64,000 nt of DNA, taken from the NCBI GenBank assembly GCA_963753105.1, contig CAVWBD010000001.1, forward strand, positions 1,178,001-1,242,000, given 5' to 3'. The notes below the pieces were generated by a model that saw only the letters and a program-made list of their open reading frames with translations, was not told the DNA's origin and did not search any database. Positions 8,395 through 17,490 of the stretch are shown here, in pieces. How positions within the stretch are numbered: the first letter of the stretch is position 1; each line of letters begins with the position of its first letter. Position numbers and translations under genes: made by a program. This stretch comes from SZUA-36 sp963753105. GTDB taxonomy: Bacteria > Pseudomonadota > Gammaproteobacteria > Xanthomonadales > SZUA-36.

Positions 8395-10644
8395 CTAGAA
8401 GTCGAAATAGGAATAAGGCCCCGACCAGCTTATATGCCTTACCGTCTATTTTCAATTCATGGGGTTTTGATGCCGTTGCATCCATATTGGACATGATGAA
8501 CATACTTGTATGCCCCTCCAGGTCTTCGATGGAAACCGCCGTGTAGTTTTCATCGTCAAAAACGAGCTTCAACTCCGCGATATTGCTGTTCGAATTTACC
8601 GCGATCTCCGAAACCGGGCTGTAGCTGCCGTGCGGCTCTACCACGGTGGTGAAAACCGTGTTCCCGGCACCCTTCCTTCGGACCATGAATGCCGCATCCC
8701 GGCGCAGATTGAATTCCGGGTCATTGGCGCCAATGCGCGTGAACAATAACTCATCGGCGGCATCGGCAAGCTGATGTCAGCGTGTAAAACTTGTCATTGG
8801 CCATCCACGAGAATTTGGTGTTGCCGGAGGCGGGCTTGCCCTTTCCTTCCAGGTACAGGTGCTGATACCCATTGTTTTCTCCCAGGGCACTCAGCGTTGA
8901 CGGTGTCTCGTATTCAAAGTTGACCTTCACTACCTGGCCCATGTAATAGAAGGGCAGGTCGTATTGATTCATCCCGTCCGAGATCGACCTTGAGAATATC
9001 CAGCAGGAACGGCTTGGCAAATCTTTCATTCTTGATTATTGCCATGGTCCGTTTCATTTCCGTTCCCGGATAGGCATTGGTTTCTGTTGCACTGACTACC
9101 TGCACATCGCTATTGCTGTCGTCATAGAAGTAGAGGTCGGAATGGTGTTGACTGCCGATCTCATATTTGCCCTGAAAATGTGAGGTCTCGTTCTGGGTCA
9201 GCGTGTTGTGCGCAATGGTCTGCTTGGCCCACGTGGTGTTTTCCTTCAGATAATTACCACCGCCTTTTTGCTCGATATTAACGAAACGTGCGAGTCCGTA
9301 GTCCTGGAGGACTTCCTCACCCTTCTCATAAAGAGAAAACGAGAGCTTGTCGTAGTGACCGTGGCTCAAACCCTGGGCGGCGTACTTGTATACGAGTGTC
9401 AGGTCCTCATTGCCGTAGCGCAGCACTGCTACACCGCCCTGGTTACCGTCTGGTCCGTCGGAAAGGTTGATGGATTTTTTCTCGAATGGCTGTGTCTTTC
9501 CGTCGCGAACGGCCAACGCGACGGAAATGCCCGCGTCATCCAGCAGTACCTGGTCCTGCTTTTTGGCAATACTCAGCAACCGCGGATCCTGTCCGCCGAC
9601 GTGGAAGGCGATATCGACTGCCGTGACCAGTTCGCGGGCATGGTAGGACATGCCTTTTTGCCCATCATTAATAGGAAAAAACTCACCATTTGCATCCGAC
9701 AGGTTCAAAAGGGCATCGACTGCTTTCAGCAGCACGCCATCCTTGTGCTGGAAAATCTCCAGATCGGGTTTCACGTTGTGCAGGCCCTGCGCAAAAATCA
9801 GGAACGGGTACATGGCGTAGCGCTGGTAATAAGGGCCCTCGGTATAATAGCCGTCCGGTGAAAAAGGCTCTTCGAGATTCGCCAGGAACCCAGCCTTTTG
9901 TCCTTCGACCTTGATGAAACCACCGTCATCGTCCTTGGTTCCTGCCACCAGGCCATCGTCCTGGATGCCATACAATGCCCGCTGGACCAGTTCGTCGTCT
10001 CCCATGACCAGGCCGATCATGCCGACAGCGGCATTGCCCCAGGTGCTGTGGTTATGCACCCGGTTGAAGAACTGTGGGCTGTCGACGGAAATGTGATCGG
10101 CAAACGGTCGAAACAGATTCTCTTCCAGCGTTTCCCGTTCCTCACTGGATAACCAGTCGTAAATGGCATCATAAGCCTGGCTTACGTATACCAGCCAGTT
10201 GCTGTCGTTCAGGCATTGCCAGAACAGTTTTCCCCTCGCATAGGATCTTTCCTTCGGGTGCAGGGGCAGGTCCTTGTACAAGGCCTCGTATTGAAAGAGC
10301 ATGTCGCGGACATAGATGGCGTATTTTTCATCCTCCAGGATCTGGAACAGGACGCCGGCTTTCTGGATGACCAGGAAATTCCGCTTGTGCCGTTCGTGCG
10401 TATAGCCGCCCGAATAGTCCTTCGGGACCGGCGTATCGATCCCCAGTTCGATTTCGGCGTCCACCTCCGCTTTGACCTTCTTCAAAGTGGCATCGAAAAG
10501 GGGCACCGTGCCCAGTTCTGTTCTGATTTTTTCGACACCGGCCTTGGTCATGATCAGCTTGGGGTGCTCACCGGCTTGCGATATCGTCGATACCACCAGG
10601 CCCAGGACCATCAAGGACATTGCGATTCTGTTTATAACTTTCAT
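8395..10644 (-). CDS. PL17-family oligoalginate lyase, three frameshifts
   Basis: Exolytic lyase that turns alginate oligomers into unsaturated monouronates. The main frame (10644 to about 8980) has a signal peptide (MKVINRIAMSLMVLGLVVST), the PL17 alginate_lyase domain (NHSTWGNAAVGMIG, GYYTEGPYYQRYAMYPF) and the heparinase II/III-like segment AAQGLSHGHYDKLSF with the catalytic His/Tyr region. The protein continues in a second frame (DGMNQYDLPFYYMGQV, about 8980-8780), then a third (LFTRIGANDPEFNLRRD, 8760-8430). At a CCCC run at 8419-8422 one base less would end it as GPYSYFDF, stop at 8395. The reconstructed length, about 750 residues, is normal for PL17. The ATG at 10644 has an AGGTG site. 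Whether the breaks are real decay or base-calling errors cannot be seen here. Confidence 0.88.
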
Positions 10645-10790
10645 TTGCACCTATCCCAAAACAAGAAATTTTAATACTTCGGCCAACAGCGTTCCTGTCA
10701 TAGTTTTGCCTCAGCCCGGGCAATATTGCCGGGTTGGCGCTCGCTTACTCTATCAAACAGTAAGAGAGGCAAACAGTGAGCGGGGGCTGG

Positions 10791-10830
10791 CTTGCAAAAA
10801 AAAAGGGTGCCATCATCATGGCACCCTCTT
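10791..10830 (-). terminator. Rho-independent terminator, leftward, no obvious gene feeding it
   Basis: Read on the minus strand, AGGGTGCCAT, a GATG loop and ATGGCACCCT form a perfect 10-bp stem followed by a run of T (A run on the plus strand at about 10796-10804). It would stop transcripts coming from the right, but the only leftward coding sequence there is the truncated citrate synthase fragment. It probably served a gene that has been lost. Confidence 0.75.
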
Positions 10831-11005
10831 GTACAACCTTGCAGCCGTGCTTGCCAGAAGCGATAGCTGGCACTGACAACGTATCTGGGATCAGGATATC
10901 CGACGAAACACAGAGGTCCGGTTTTGTCCATGCCTTGTGGGTCTCTAAAGGCACGATCTGGATAGATGAGAAGGGAGTCTCGCTCGAGGAGTCGTTAATT
11001 GATGT

Positions 11006-11182
11006 GAACCGGGAGCGGAACCCCGGTCCCGCTCCACAATTCACTTTGTTTCTTATTATTTCGCTGCAATATCTTCCAGCATTGCCGTCGTCAGTGACTT
11101 CGGCCGCTCGAGCGGGCCCAGTGCACGGTCCCAGGTAACGTTGGCCAGTGTGCTGATCGCGCCCAATACCGAAAGACCCTGC
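11006..11182 (-). pseudogene. Truncated duplicate of the citrate synthase 3' end plus its hairpin
   Basis: Minus-strand codons from 11182 to the TAA at 11056-11058 encode a 41-residue tail, including WDRALG, PLERPKSL and TTAMLEDIAAK, that aligns with the C-terminus of the citrate synthase at 25755. The DNA is identical over 38 bases (11060-11097 against 25762-25799) and over 18 more after one mismatch; there is a 3-base in-frame deletion. An in-frame TAA lies immediately upstream (11183-11185), so nothing longer is encoded. The 3' hairpin GGAGCGG-N10-CCGCTCC (about 11012-11035) is also matched by one after the intact gene. The copies are in the same orientation and bracket the beta-glucan locus. 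Confidence 0.85.
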
Positions 11183-11258
11183 AGTTACTGGAATTTGATC
11201 CTCTAATCGGTCGCACCGTAGACATTTGCTTTGCCATCTTTGTTCATTTCTGTTAATA

Positions 11259-11274
11259 ATGTAACCGCTTACAT
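11259..11274. promoter_or_regulatory. LacI-family operator upstream of its own regulator gene
   Basis: ATGTAACCGCTTACAT is a near-perfect palindrome of the LacI/GalR type (ATGTAA-CCGC-TTACAT), 14 bases before the regulator start. It resembles the two sites before the TonB receptor at 20955, which suggests autoregulation and a shared regulon. Confidence 0.75.
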
Positions 11275-11287
11275 TTTACTTACGGGA

Positions 11288-12295
11288 ATGCCAATGGCGA
11301 CTATCTACGAAGTTTCAGAGCTTGCGGGCGTATCACTGGCAACGGTGTCGCGGGTTATGAACGATAGTGACAAGGTTACACCCAAGACACGCGAGAAAGT
11401 CGAGGCGGCTATGAAGGAACTTGGATACCGCCCCAATTCAATTGCACAGTCCCTGGCTTCAAACATTTCAAACTCCGTCGGCATCCTTGTTCCTGAGCTG
11501 CACGGTCCTTTTTTCGGTTCCATGTTAAGCAGTATAGAGTTGGAGTTACGCAAGGCAGGCAAGCACGTGATCATCACCGCAGGTCACAGTGATGCAGAGC
11601 GTGAAAGGGACGGTATTGAATTTCTCGTTTCCCGTAGGTGCGATGCGCTGATACTGTTTGTTTTTGCCATCTCGAATGAGCGTATCAAGTCACTATGGGA
11701 GGACGCTGTGCCCGTTGTGGTGATCGGCCGCCTCATCCCGGGTATGGAAGATGATTGTGTAAGTCTTGACAATGAAACCGGCGGTTATATTGCGACAAAA
11801 TCCCTAATCGAATCGGGCCATCGCCAGTTGGCCTGCATCACCGGTCCGTTGTGGAAGAGTGATGGGCAGGAGAGGCTGGCGGGCTATAAACGGGCCCTGG
11901 CTGAACATGAACTCACCTTCGATCAGCGCTTGGTGGCCGAAGGGGACTACGAAGAGTCGAGCGGGCGAAATGGGATGAAGCAGTTATTACAGAGTGAAAT
12001 CCCCTTCACCGGCCTGGTCTGTGCCAATGATGTAATGGCGGCGGGTGCTATCGAAATTGCCAGGGAGCATGGTATAGCAATCCCTGAAGATCTTTCTGTC
12101 GTGGGCTTCGATAACGTGTTCTTCACTCGTTACATGCACCCGCAGCTTTCGACCATTGACTATCCCATAGATACGATGGGCCAGATGGCGGCGCGTTGCG
12201 TTCTGCGAGACGTCTATGGCAAGGCCGATCTGGACATTCAGTGCCGCTTCGAGCCCAGCCTGGTAAGACGTGCTTCGATTATGGTCAGAAGTTAA
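11288..12295 (+). CDS. LacI-family transcriptional regulator of the beta-glucan locus
   Basis: A 335-residue repressor-type protein. The N-terminal helix-turn-helix is complete (TIYEVSELAGVSLATVSRVMN), followed by the hinge helix (YRPNSIAQSLAS) and a periplasmic-binding-protein-like sensor domain to the C-terminus (SVGILVPELHGPFFGSML, GFDNVFFTRYMHPQLSTIDYP). The sensor domain presumably binds a sugar released from the polymer. The start is placed at 11288 or 11294; an earlier frame extension would run through the operator. The stop TAA shares its last A with the ATG of the GH3 gene, so the regulator heads the operon, which is unusual for a repressor but seen in such loci. Confidence 0.92.
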   Translation: MPMATIYEVSELAGVSLATVSRVMNDSDKVTPKTREKVEAAMKELGYRPNSIAQSLASNISNSVGILVPELHGPFFGSMLSSIELELRKAGKHVIITAGHSDAERERDGIEFLVSRRCDALILFVFAISNERIKSLWEDAVPVVVIGRLIPGMEDDCVSLDNETGGYIATKSLIESGHRQLACITGPLWKSDGQERLAGYKRALAEHELTFDQRLVAEGDYEESSGRNGMKQLLQSEIPFTGLVCANDVMAAGAIEIAREHGIAIPEDLSVVGFDNVFFTRYMHPQLSTIDYPIDTMGQMAARCVLRDVYGKADLDIQCRFEPSLVRRASIMVRS

Positions 12296-14583
12296 TGTGG
12301 CAGCAGCGGCTTCAAGTTCTTTCTTGGGCTGGATTGATAGCGCTCTTGATGAGTGCGGAAGTCGCAGTGGCTGTTGAGCCGATAAACCATGACAAGCGTA
12401 TAGCTGAACTGCTGGGGCACATGACCCTGGCCGAAAAAATCGGCCAGATGACACAGGTGAATTCAGCGAATGGCACAATACCGGATGACCTGCATGAAGC
12501 TATCAAGGCCGGTCGCATCGGTTCAATCCTGAATGAGGTCAATGTAGACACCGTCAATGAGTTGCAAGGTATCGCGATCAAGGAAAGCCGGCTTGGTATC
12601 CCGCTGCTGATGGGGAGGGACGTGGTCCACGGTTTCAAGACCGTGCTACCGATCCCACTTGGCCAGGCGGCAACGTGGAATCCTGAGTTGGTCCGAAAGG
12701 GCGCGCGCGTGGCTGCGCTCGAGGCCGCATCATCGGGTATCAACTGGACTTTTGCGCCCATGATCGATGTTACGCGGGACCCACGCTGGGGGCGTATTGC
12801 CGAGAGCCTGGGCGAAGATCCTTACCTTCACGGTGTGCTTGGCTCTGCAATGGTCAGGGGTTTCCAGGGCGACGACCTGGCGAACCACGGGTCGATTGCT
12901 GCCTGCGCGAAACATTTTGCAGGTTACGGCGCCAGTGAAAGCGGCCGTGACTACAACACCACGAACATACCGGAAAACGAACTCAGGAATGTTTACCTTC
13001 CTCCTTTCCAGGCGGCTGTCGATGCCGGGGTTGCGACCATCATGGCATCTTTCAGCGACCTGAATGGTGTGCCGGCAAGTGGAAACAGTTTCCTGATGAA
13101 ACAGGTTCTGCGTGAGGAATGGGGTTTCGGTGGGTTTGTTGTAAGCGACTGGGCTTCGATCGAACAACTGAGTGTTCACGGTCTGACCGCCAACAACAAG
13201 GAATCGGCATCTGCGGCGCTCAGAGCCGGTGTGAACATGGAGATGGCCAGCACCACTTATGCCGAAAACATTATCGACCTGGTCGAAGAAGGGCAAATCG
13301 ATATACCACTGATCGATGAATTGGTTGCTGCGATTCTCAAGGTTAAATTCGACCTGGGTCTTTTCGATCGACCGCTCACGGATCCGGACTCCTTTCCGGC
13401 GGTTGCGAATCCCGCACACCTGGCGGTAGCCAGGCAGGCGGCCCTGCAGAGCATCGTGTTACTGGAAAACAGGAACAACACCCTGCCACTGGCGAAAGAG
13501 AGGCTGACTTCGTTGGCGGTAATTGGGCCGCTGGCGGATGACGGCTACGAGCAACTGGGCACCTGGATTTTCGACGGTGACCCGGAGATCAGCCAGACAC
13601 CACTTCAAGCCTTGCGGAAATTTTTGGGAGATTCCGTTGCCATCAGGTATGTGCGGGCCATGGAGACTACGCGCAGCAGGTCAACCGATGCATTCGATGA
13701 GGCCCTTGCAGCAGCAGCAGCGTCCGATGCAGTGGTCGTGTTCCTGGGGGAAGAATCAATTTTGTCAGGCGAGGCGCACTCGCGCGCCGATATCAACCTT
13801 CCGGGTAACCAGGCTGACCTCGTCCGTAAGCTTCATGATACCGGCAAACCCGTGATAGCGGTCATTCAGGCCGGTAGGCCCCTGACGCTGGGAAATATCG
13901 TTGATTATTCAGACGCGATCCTGTTTGCCTGGCATCCTGGCACGATGGGTGGACCGGCCATCACGGACATTCTGTTTGGTTTCGAGTCCCCTTCCGGCAA
14001 GTTGCCGGTGACGTTCCCCAGGATGGTTGGGCAGGTGCCTATCTACTATGCGCACAAGCATACCGGCAAGCCACCGACGGCTGAAACCTACCTGCACATC
14101 GATGATATTCCCTCCAGAATGCCACAAACGTCTGGCGGATTTGTTTCCTCTCATCTGGATGCCGGTTATACGCCCCAGTACCCATTTGGGTACGGTTTGT
14201 CCTACTCCGAATTCTCATATAGCGACATTCGGGTCAGCACTGAGCGGGTTCCCATGGGTGAACCCGTAACCGTGCAGGTAACGGTCAGTAATACCGGCGA
14301 TCGGGAGGCGGCAGAGGTTGTTCAACTCTATGTACGTGACCTCGTCGGTAACGTAACCCGGCCGGTGAGAGAGTTAAAGGGCTTTCAGCGCATCAGGCTC
14401 GAAGTGGGCGAACAACGCGCAGTTTCTTTCGAACTGGGCCCTGATGATTTGGCTTTTTACGGCAGGGATATGCAGTTGATAACCGAACCGGGTGATTTTC
14501 ACGTCTGGATAGGCGGTAGCTCAGATGCTGAGCTGCGGACAGCCTTTACTTTAACCAAAGAACCAAAAAATGGTGGTAGATAA
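12295..14583 (+). CDS. Secreted GH3 beta-glucosidase (BglX-like)
   Basis: Exo-acting beta-glucosidase, probably periplasmic. The 762-residue protein begins with a signal peptide (MWQQRLQVLSWAGLIALLMSAEVAVA). The GH3 TIM-barrel domain follows (WTFAPMIDVTRDPRWGR, CAKHFAGYG), with Asp285 in VVSDWASI as the catalytic nucleophile, then the GH3 C-terminal alpha/beta sandwich (VVFLGEESILSGEAHSR) and a fibronectin III-like domain (TVQVTVSNTGDREAAEVVQLYV). The start at 12295 overlaps the regulator stop by one base. The specificity (beta-1,3 or other linkage) cannot be told from sequence; the neighbouring phosphorylase suggests beta-1,3-glucan. Confidence 0.92.
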   Translation: MWQQRLQVLSWAGLIALLMSAEVAVAVEPINHDKRIAELLGHMTLAEKIGQMTQVNSANGTIPDDLHEAIKAGRIGSILNEVNVDTVNELQGIAIKESRLGIPLLMGRDVVHGFKTVLPIPLGQAATWNPELVRKGARVAALEAASSGINWTFAPMIDVTRDPRWGRIAESLGEDPYLHGVLGSAMVRGFQGDDLANHGSIAACAKHFAGYGASESGRDYNTTNIPENELRNVYLPPFQAAVDAGVATIMASFSDLNGVPASGNSFLMKQVLREEWGFGGFVVSDWASIEQLSVHGLTANNKESASAALRAGVNMEMASTTYAENIIDLVEEGQIDIPLIDELVAAILKVKFDLGLFDRPLTDPDSFPAVANPAHLAVARQAALQSIVLLENRNNTLPLAKERLTSLAVIGPLADDGYEQLGTWIFDGDPEISQTPLQALRKFLGDSVAIRYVRAMETTRSRSTDAFDEALAAAAASDAVVVFLGEESILSGEAHSRADINLPGNQADLVRKLHDTGKPVIAVIQAGRPLTLGNIVDYSDAILFAWHPGTMGGPAITDILFGFESPSGKLPVTFPRMVGQVPIYYAHKHTGKPPTAETYLHIDDIPSRMPQTSGGFVSSHLDAGYTPQYPFGYGLSYSEFSYSDIRVSTERVPMGEPVTVQVTVSNTGDREAAEVVQLYVRDLVGNVTRPVRELKGFQRIRLEVGEQRAVSFELGPDDLAFYGRDMQLITEPGDFHVWIGGSSDAELRTAFTLTKEPKNGGR

Positions 14584-14585
14584 AC

Positions 14586-16148
14586 ATGACTCCTAGTACC
14601 CGCTACACCATCCGCGTGGCATTGATAGTTGCCATGGGTGGCTTCCTGATGGGTTTCGACGCCTCGGTGATTTCCGGAGTCGTGACCTTCATCGAGCCAG
14701 AGTTCAAGTTGACCAATATCGAGCTGGGCTGGGCAGTCGCCTCGCTAACCCTGACAGCGACGCTTGCCATGATGGTCGCAGGCCCGCTCAGCGACCGTTT
14801 TGGCCGGCGGGTGGTGTTGAAATGGGCGGCGGTTTTATTTCTGATGTCCGCAGTCGCCTCGGCCCTGGCCCCAAGCTACCTTATGTTGGTTGCCGCGCGA
14901 ATGCTCGGCGGCCTGGGGGTAGGGGCGGCGCTGATCATCGCTCCGATGTACATCGCAGAGATTTCACCTCCCGATATTCGTGGCCGGATGGTCTCGTTCA
15001 ACCAGCTGAATATCGTGATCGGCATATCCGTGGCATTTTTCAGTAACTACCTGATTCTCAGGCTCGGTCAGTCCGATCTCGCCTGGGCACAGGCTCTGCG
15101 TCTGGAAGATTGGAACTGGCGCTGGATGCTGGGCGTTGAAGCCCTGCCTGCAGTGTTCTATTTCCTGGCGCTGCACTCGGTACCTGAAAGCCCGCGCTGG
15201 CTTGTAATGCACGACAAGGACACCGAAGCACTCGATGTTATGGCCCGGGTCAGCGACCAGGCGCAGGCGGAGGCCGAATTGAAGGAGATTCTGGCATCAC
15301 TTGACGCGGAAGCCGGCAAGGAGCAGGGCACCCTTAAGGAGCTTTTCCAACCGGCGATGAAACTTGTGCTGACCATCGGTATCACAATGGCCATACTGCA
15401 GCAGATAACCGGTATCAACTCGGTTTTCTTCTATGCCCCTATGATTTTTGAACAATCCGGGATCGGCACGGATGCATCTTTCATGCAGGCTGTGCTGGTC
15501 GGCCTTGTGAACCTGGTTTTCACAGTACTTGCCATCATGCTGATTGACCGGCTGGGGCGCCGGCCCCTGATGATTTTTGGCCTGGTGGGTATTGCCACCT
15601 GCATGCTGCTGCTGGCCTACGGCTTTGGTATGGCCACCTATACCCTCAGTCCCGATGCCATATTGGCGCTGCCGGCGAGCCTCGACGCAGATGCCTTGAT
15701 GCCAATTGCGGGACAGGTGTTCGACAGTGATGTCGCTTTCAACAACGCGCTGGTTGCAGTGATTGGCAATGATGCGTTTTCCAGCCACCAGTCGTTACTG
15801 GTCAGCAGTGCCATATCAATGAACCCCACGCTGATCCTGTTCGGGATACTGGGCTTTGTTGCCAGTTTTGCCATATCACTCGGCCCAGTCATGTGGGTGC
15901 TCTTTTCCGAATTGTTCCCCAACCGGATTCGTGGCATCGCGATTTCCTTCGTTGGATTGATCAACTCGGCGGTGAGTTTTACCGTGCAACTGGTTTTCCC
16001 ATGGGAACTGGAAAACCTCGGCAGTTCCATGACATTCCTCATTTACGGTATTTTTGCCATCCTGGGCCTGGTCATCATCATGAAATTGCTGCCCGAGACG
16101 AAAGGGAGGCGACTGGAAGAACTCGAAGCGGAACTTGTGCGCCATTAA
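14586..16148 (+). CDS. MFS sugar porter (SP family) with a long insert
   Basis: Inner-membrane sugar transporter of 520 residues with twelve predicted helices. Family signatures are clear: GGFLMGFDASVISG, DRFGRR, PESPRWLV, QQITGINSVFFYAP, DRLGRRPLM and PETKGRRLEELE. Between about residues 355 and 410 it carries an insert (SPDAILALPASLDADALMP onward) that is not in standard sugar porters and would lie in the loop near helix 9/10. It starts two bases after the GH3 stop. The likely cargo is glucose or short glucans released by the upstream enzyme. Confidence 0.9.
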   Translation: MTPSTRYTIRVALIVAMGGFLMGFDASVISGVVTFIEPEFKLTNIELGWAVASLTLTATLAMMVAGPLSDRFGRRVVLKWAAVLFLMSAVASALAPSYLMLVAARMLGGLGVGAALIIAPMYIAEISPPDIRGRMVSFNQLNIVIGISVAFFSNYLILRLGQSDLAWAQALRLEDWNWRWMLGVEALPAVFYFLALHSVPESPRWLVMHDKDTEALDVMARVSDQAQAEAELKEILASLDAEAGKEQGTLKELFQPAMKLVLTIGITMAILQQITGINSVFFYAPMIFEQSGIGTDASFMQAVLVGLVNLVFTVLAIMLIDRLGRRPLMIFGLVGIATCMLLLAYGFGMATYTLSPDAILALPASLDADALMPIAGQVFDSDVAFNNALVAVIGNDAFSSHQSLLVSSAISMNPTLILFGILGFVASFAISLGPVMWVLFSELFPNRIRGIAISFVGLINSAVSFTVQLVFPWELENLGSSMTFLIYGIFAILGLVIIMKLLPETKGRRLEELEAELVRH

Positions 16149-16164
16149 CACTGGAAAACTGATT

Positions 16165-17475
16165 ATGTACATGACCAAATTCACAACCCTTGTCGCAATG
16201 ATGACATTGAACAGCCTTTTGCTGTTTTCAGGGCCAGCGTCCGGTGATGGTGCTATCCCGGTTGAGATCGCGAAACAGGGGGAACGGTACGTACTGCTTC
16301 GCGACGGTCAGCCCTATGAAGTGAAAGGGGCCGGACTCGAGTTCAGTGACGTTGCAGTTTTTGCCTCTCACGGCGGGAACTCAATTCGAACCTGGAGGAC
16401 CGACAATGCGCAATTCACGGGGATGGAAGTTCTCGACGAGGCCGCCCGGCACAACGTCACCGTTGCCCTGTGTATCGAGATCGGACGCGAGCGTCACGGT
16501 TTTGACTACAACGACGAGAAAGCCGTGGCCAGGCAGTTGCAATACGCGCGCGGAGAAGTCCTCAAATACAGGGACCATCCCGCCCTTTTGACCTGGGTTA
16601 TCGGCAACGAAGCAAATCTGCATTTCAAGAATCCCCGGGTCTTCGATGCGATCAACGAGATTTCAAAGATGATCCACGAACTGGACCCCAACCACCCGAC
16701 AACTTCGGCTATGGCAGGGATAGATGCAGGGCTGGCTACTCTGCTCGAACAGCGCGCGCCAGACCTGGATTTTGTCAGCATTCAAATGTACGGCGATATC
16801 GTCAACCTGCCACGATACCTGGAAGAAATGGGATTCGATCAGCCGTACATGGTGACCGAGTGGGGTGCAGTGGGCCACTGGGAAGTGCCCAAGACATCCT
16901 GGGGTGCGCCGATCGAGAATAACAGCAGCGAGAAAGCGGCTAACTACCTAAAGAGCCATCGAATCGCAATTGCTTCCGATCCGGACCGGGTGCTGGGTTC
17001 CTACGTATTCCTCTGGGGGCAGAAGCAGGAACGGACACCGACATGGTACGGCATGTTTCTTGAAGACGGGACAGAGACTGAAACCATTGACGTGATGCAG
17101 TACATATGGACCGGATCCTGGCCGGAGAATCGTTCTCCGAATGTGGCGAATATGCTGCTCAATTCCCAAAATGCGTACCAGGACGTATCACTCAAAGTCG
17201 GCAGTACTTACGAGGCGAGCATTGAAGCGAGTGATCCTGATGGTGATGTCCTGCGGTACCGCTGGGAGGTCATGCACGAGAGTGACGCTACACAAACGGG
17301 TGGTGACCGGGAAGATATACCCAAGGTCTTATCTTGTCTGGCCGATGCCGTCAGCCCTGGTAAAGCCGTCCTGACGGCTCCCAAAGAACCCGGTGCCTAT
17401 CGTCTGTTTGTTTATGTTCATGACGACAACGGCCACGCCGGCCACGCCAATATTCCTTTCCAGGTGAAGAAATAA
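16165..17475 (+). CDS. Secreted GH2/GH5-like (clan GH-A) glycoside hydrolase
   Basis: A 436-residue secreted protein with a signal peptide ending near PASG. The catalytic domain is a TIM barrel of clan GH-A type: the acid/base Glu sits in VIGNEANLHF (about residue 147) and the nucleophile Glu in MVTEWGAVGHWE (about 230). The barrel resembles the GH2 catalytic domain but lacks the GH2 sandwich domains. After about residue 330 a cadherin/PKD-like beta-sandwich follows (EASDPDGDVLRYRWEV). The exact family is not recognised; with GH3 and the phosphorylase beside it, an endo- or exo-beta-glucanase is likely. The start at 16165 follows GGAAAACTGATT; a GTG ten codons earlier is possible. Confidence 0.7.
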   Translation: MYMTKFTTLVAMMTLNSLLLFSGPASGDGAIPVEIAKQGERYVLLRDGQPYEVKGAGLEFSDVAVFASHGGNSIRTWRTDNAQFTGMEVLDEAARHNVTVALCIEIGRERHGFDYNDEKAVARQLQYARGEVLKYRDHPALLTWVIGNEANLHFKNPRVFDAINEISKMIHELDPNHPTTSAMAGIDAGLATLLEQRAPDLDFVSIQMYGDIVNLPRYLEEMGFDQPYMVTEWGAVGHWEVPKTSWGAPIENNSSEKAANYLKSHRIAIASDPDRVLGSYVFLWGQKQERTPTWYGMFLEDGTETETIDVMQYIWTGSWPENRSPNVANMLLNSQNAYQDVSLKVGSTYEASIEASDPDGDVLRYRWEVMHESDATQTGGDREDIPKVLSCLADAVSPGKAVLTAPKEPGAYRLFVYVHDDNGHAGHANIPFQVKK

Positions 17476-17490
17476 TCCCGGGAACGAGTG

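Larger units (their letters stand above)
10645..11287. other. Intergenic stretch between the PL17 gene and the LacI regulator
   Basis: 643 bases without an intact gene. It holds an imperfect palindrome centred on GCAATATTGC near 10725, a strong leftward terminator at 10791-10830, a citrate synthase 3'-end remnant with its own hairpin (11006-11182), and the LacI-type operator at 11259. Between 10835 and 11005 I see nothing recognisable; short open frames there have no family features. Confidence 0.6.

Noticed and set aside
10745..11138. Open frames of about 100-120 codons on both strands between the PL17 and LacI genes
   Set aside because: They run across a terminator and the gltA remnant, have no recognisable motifs, and overlap each other; I take the stretch as non-coding.
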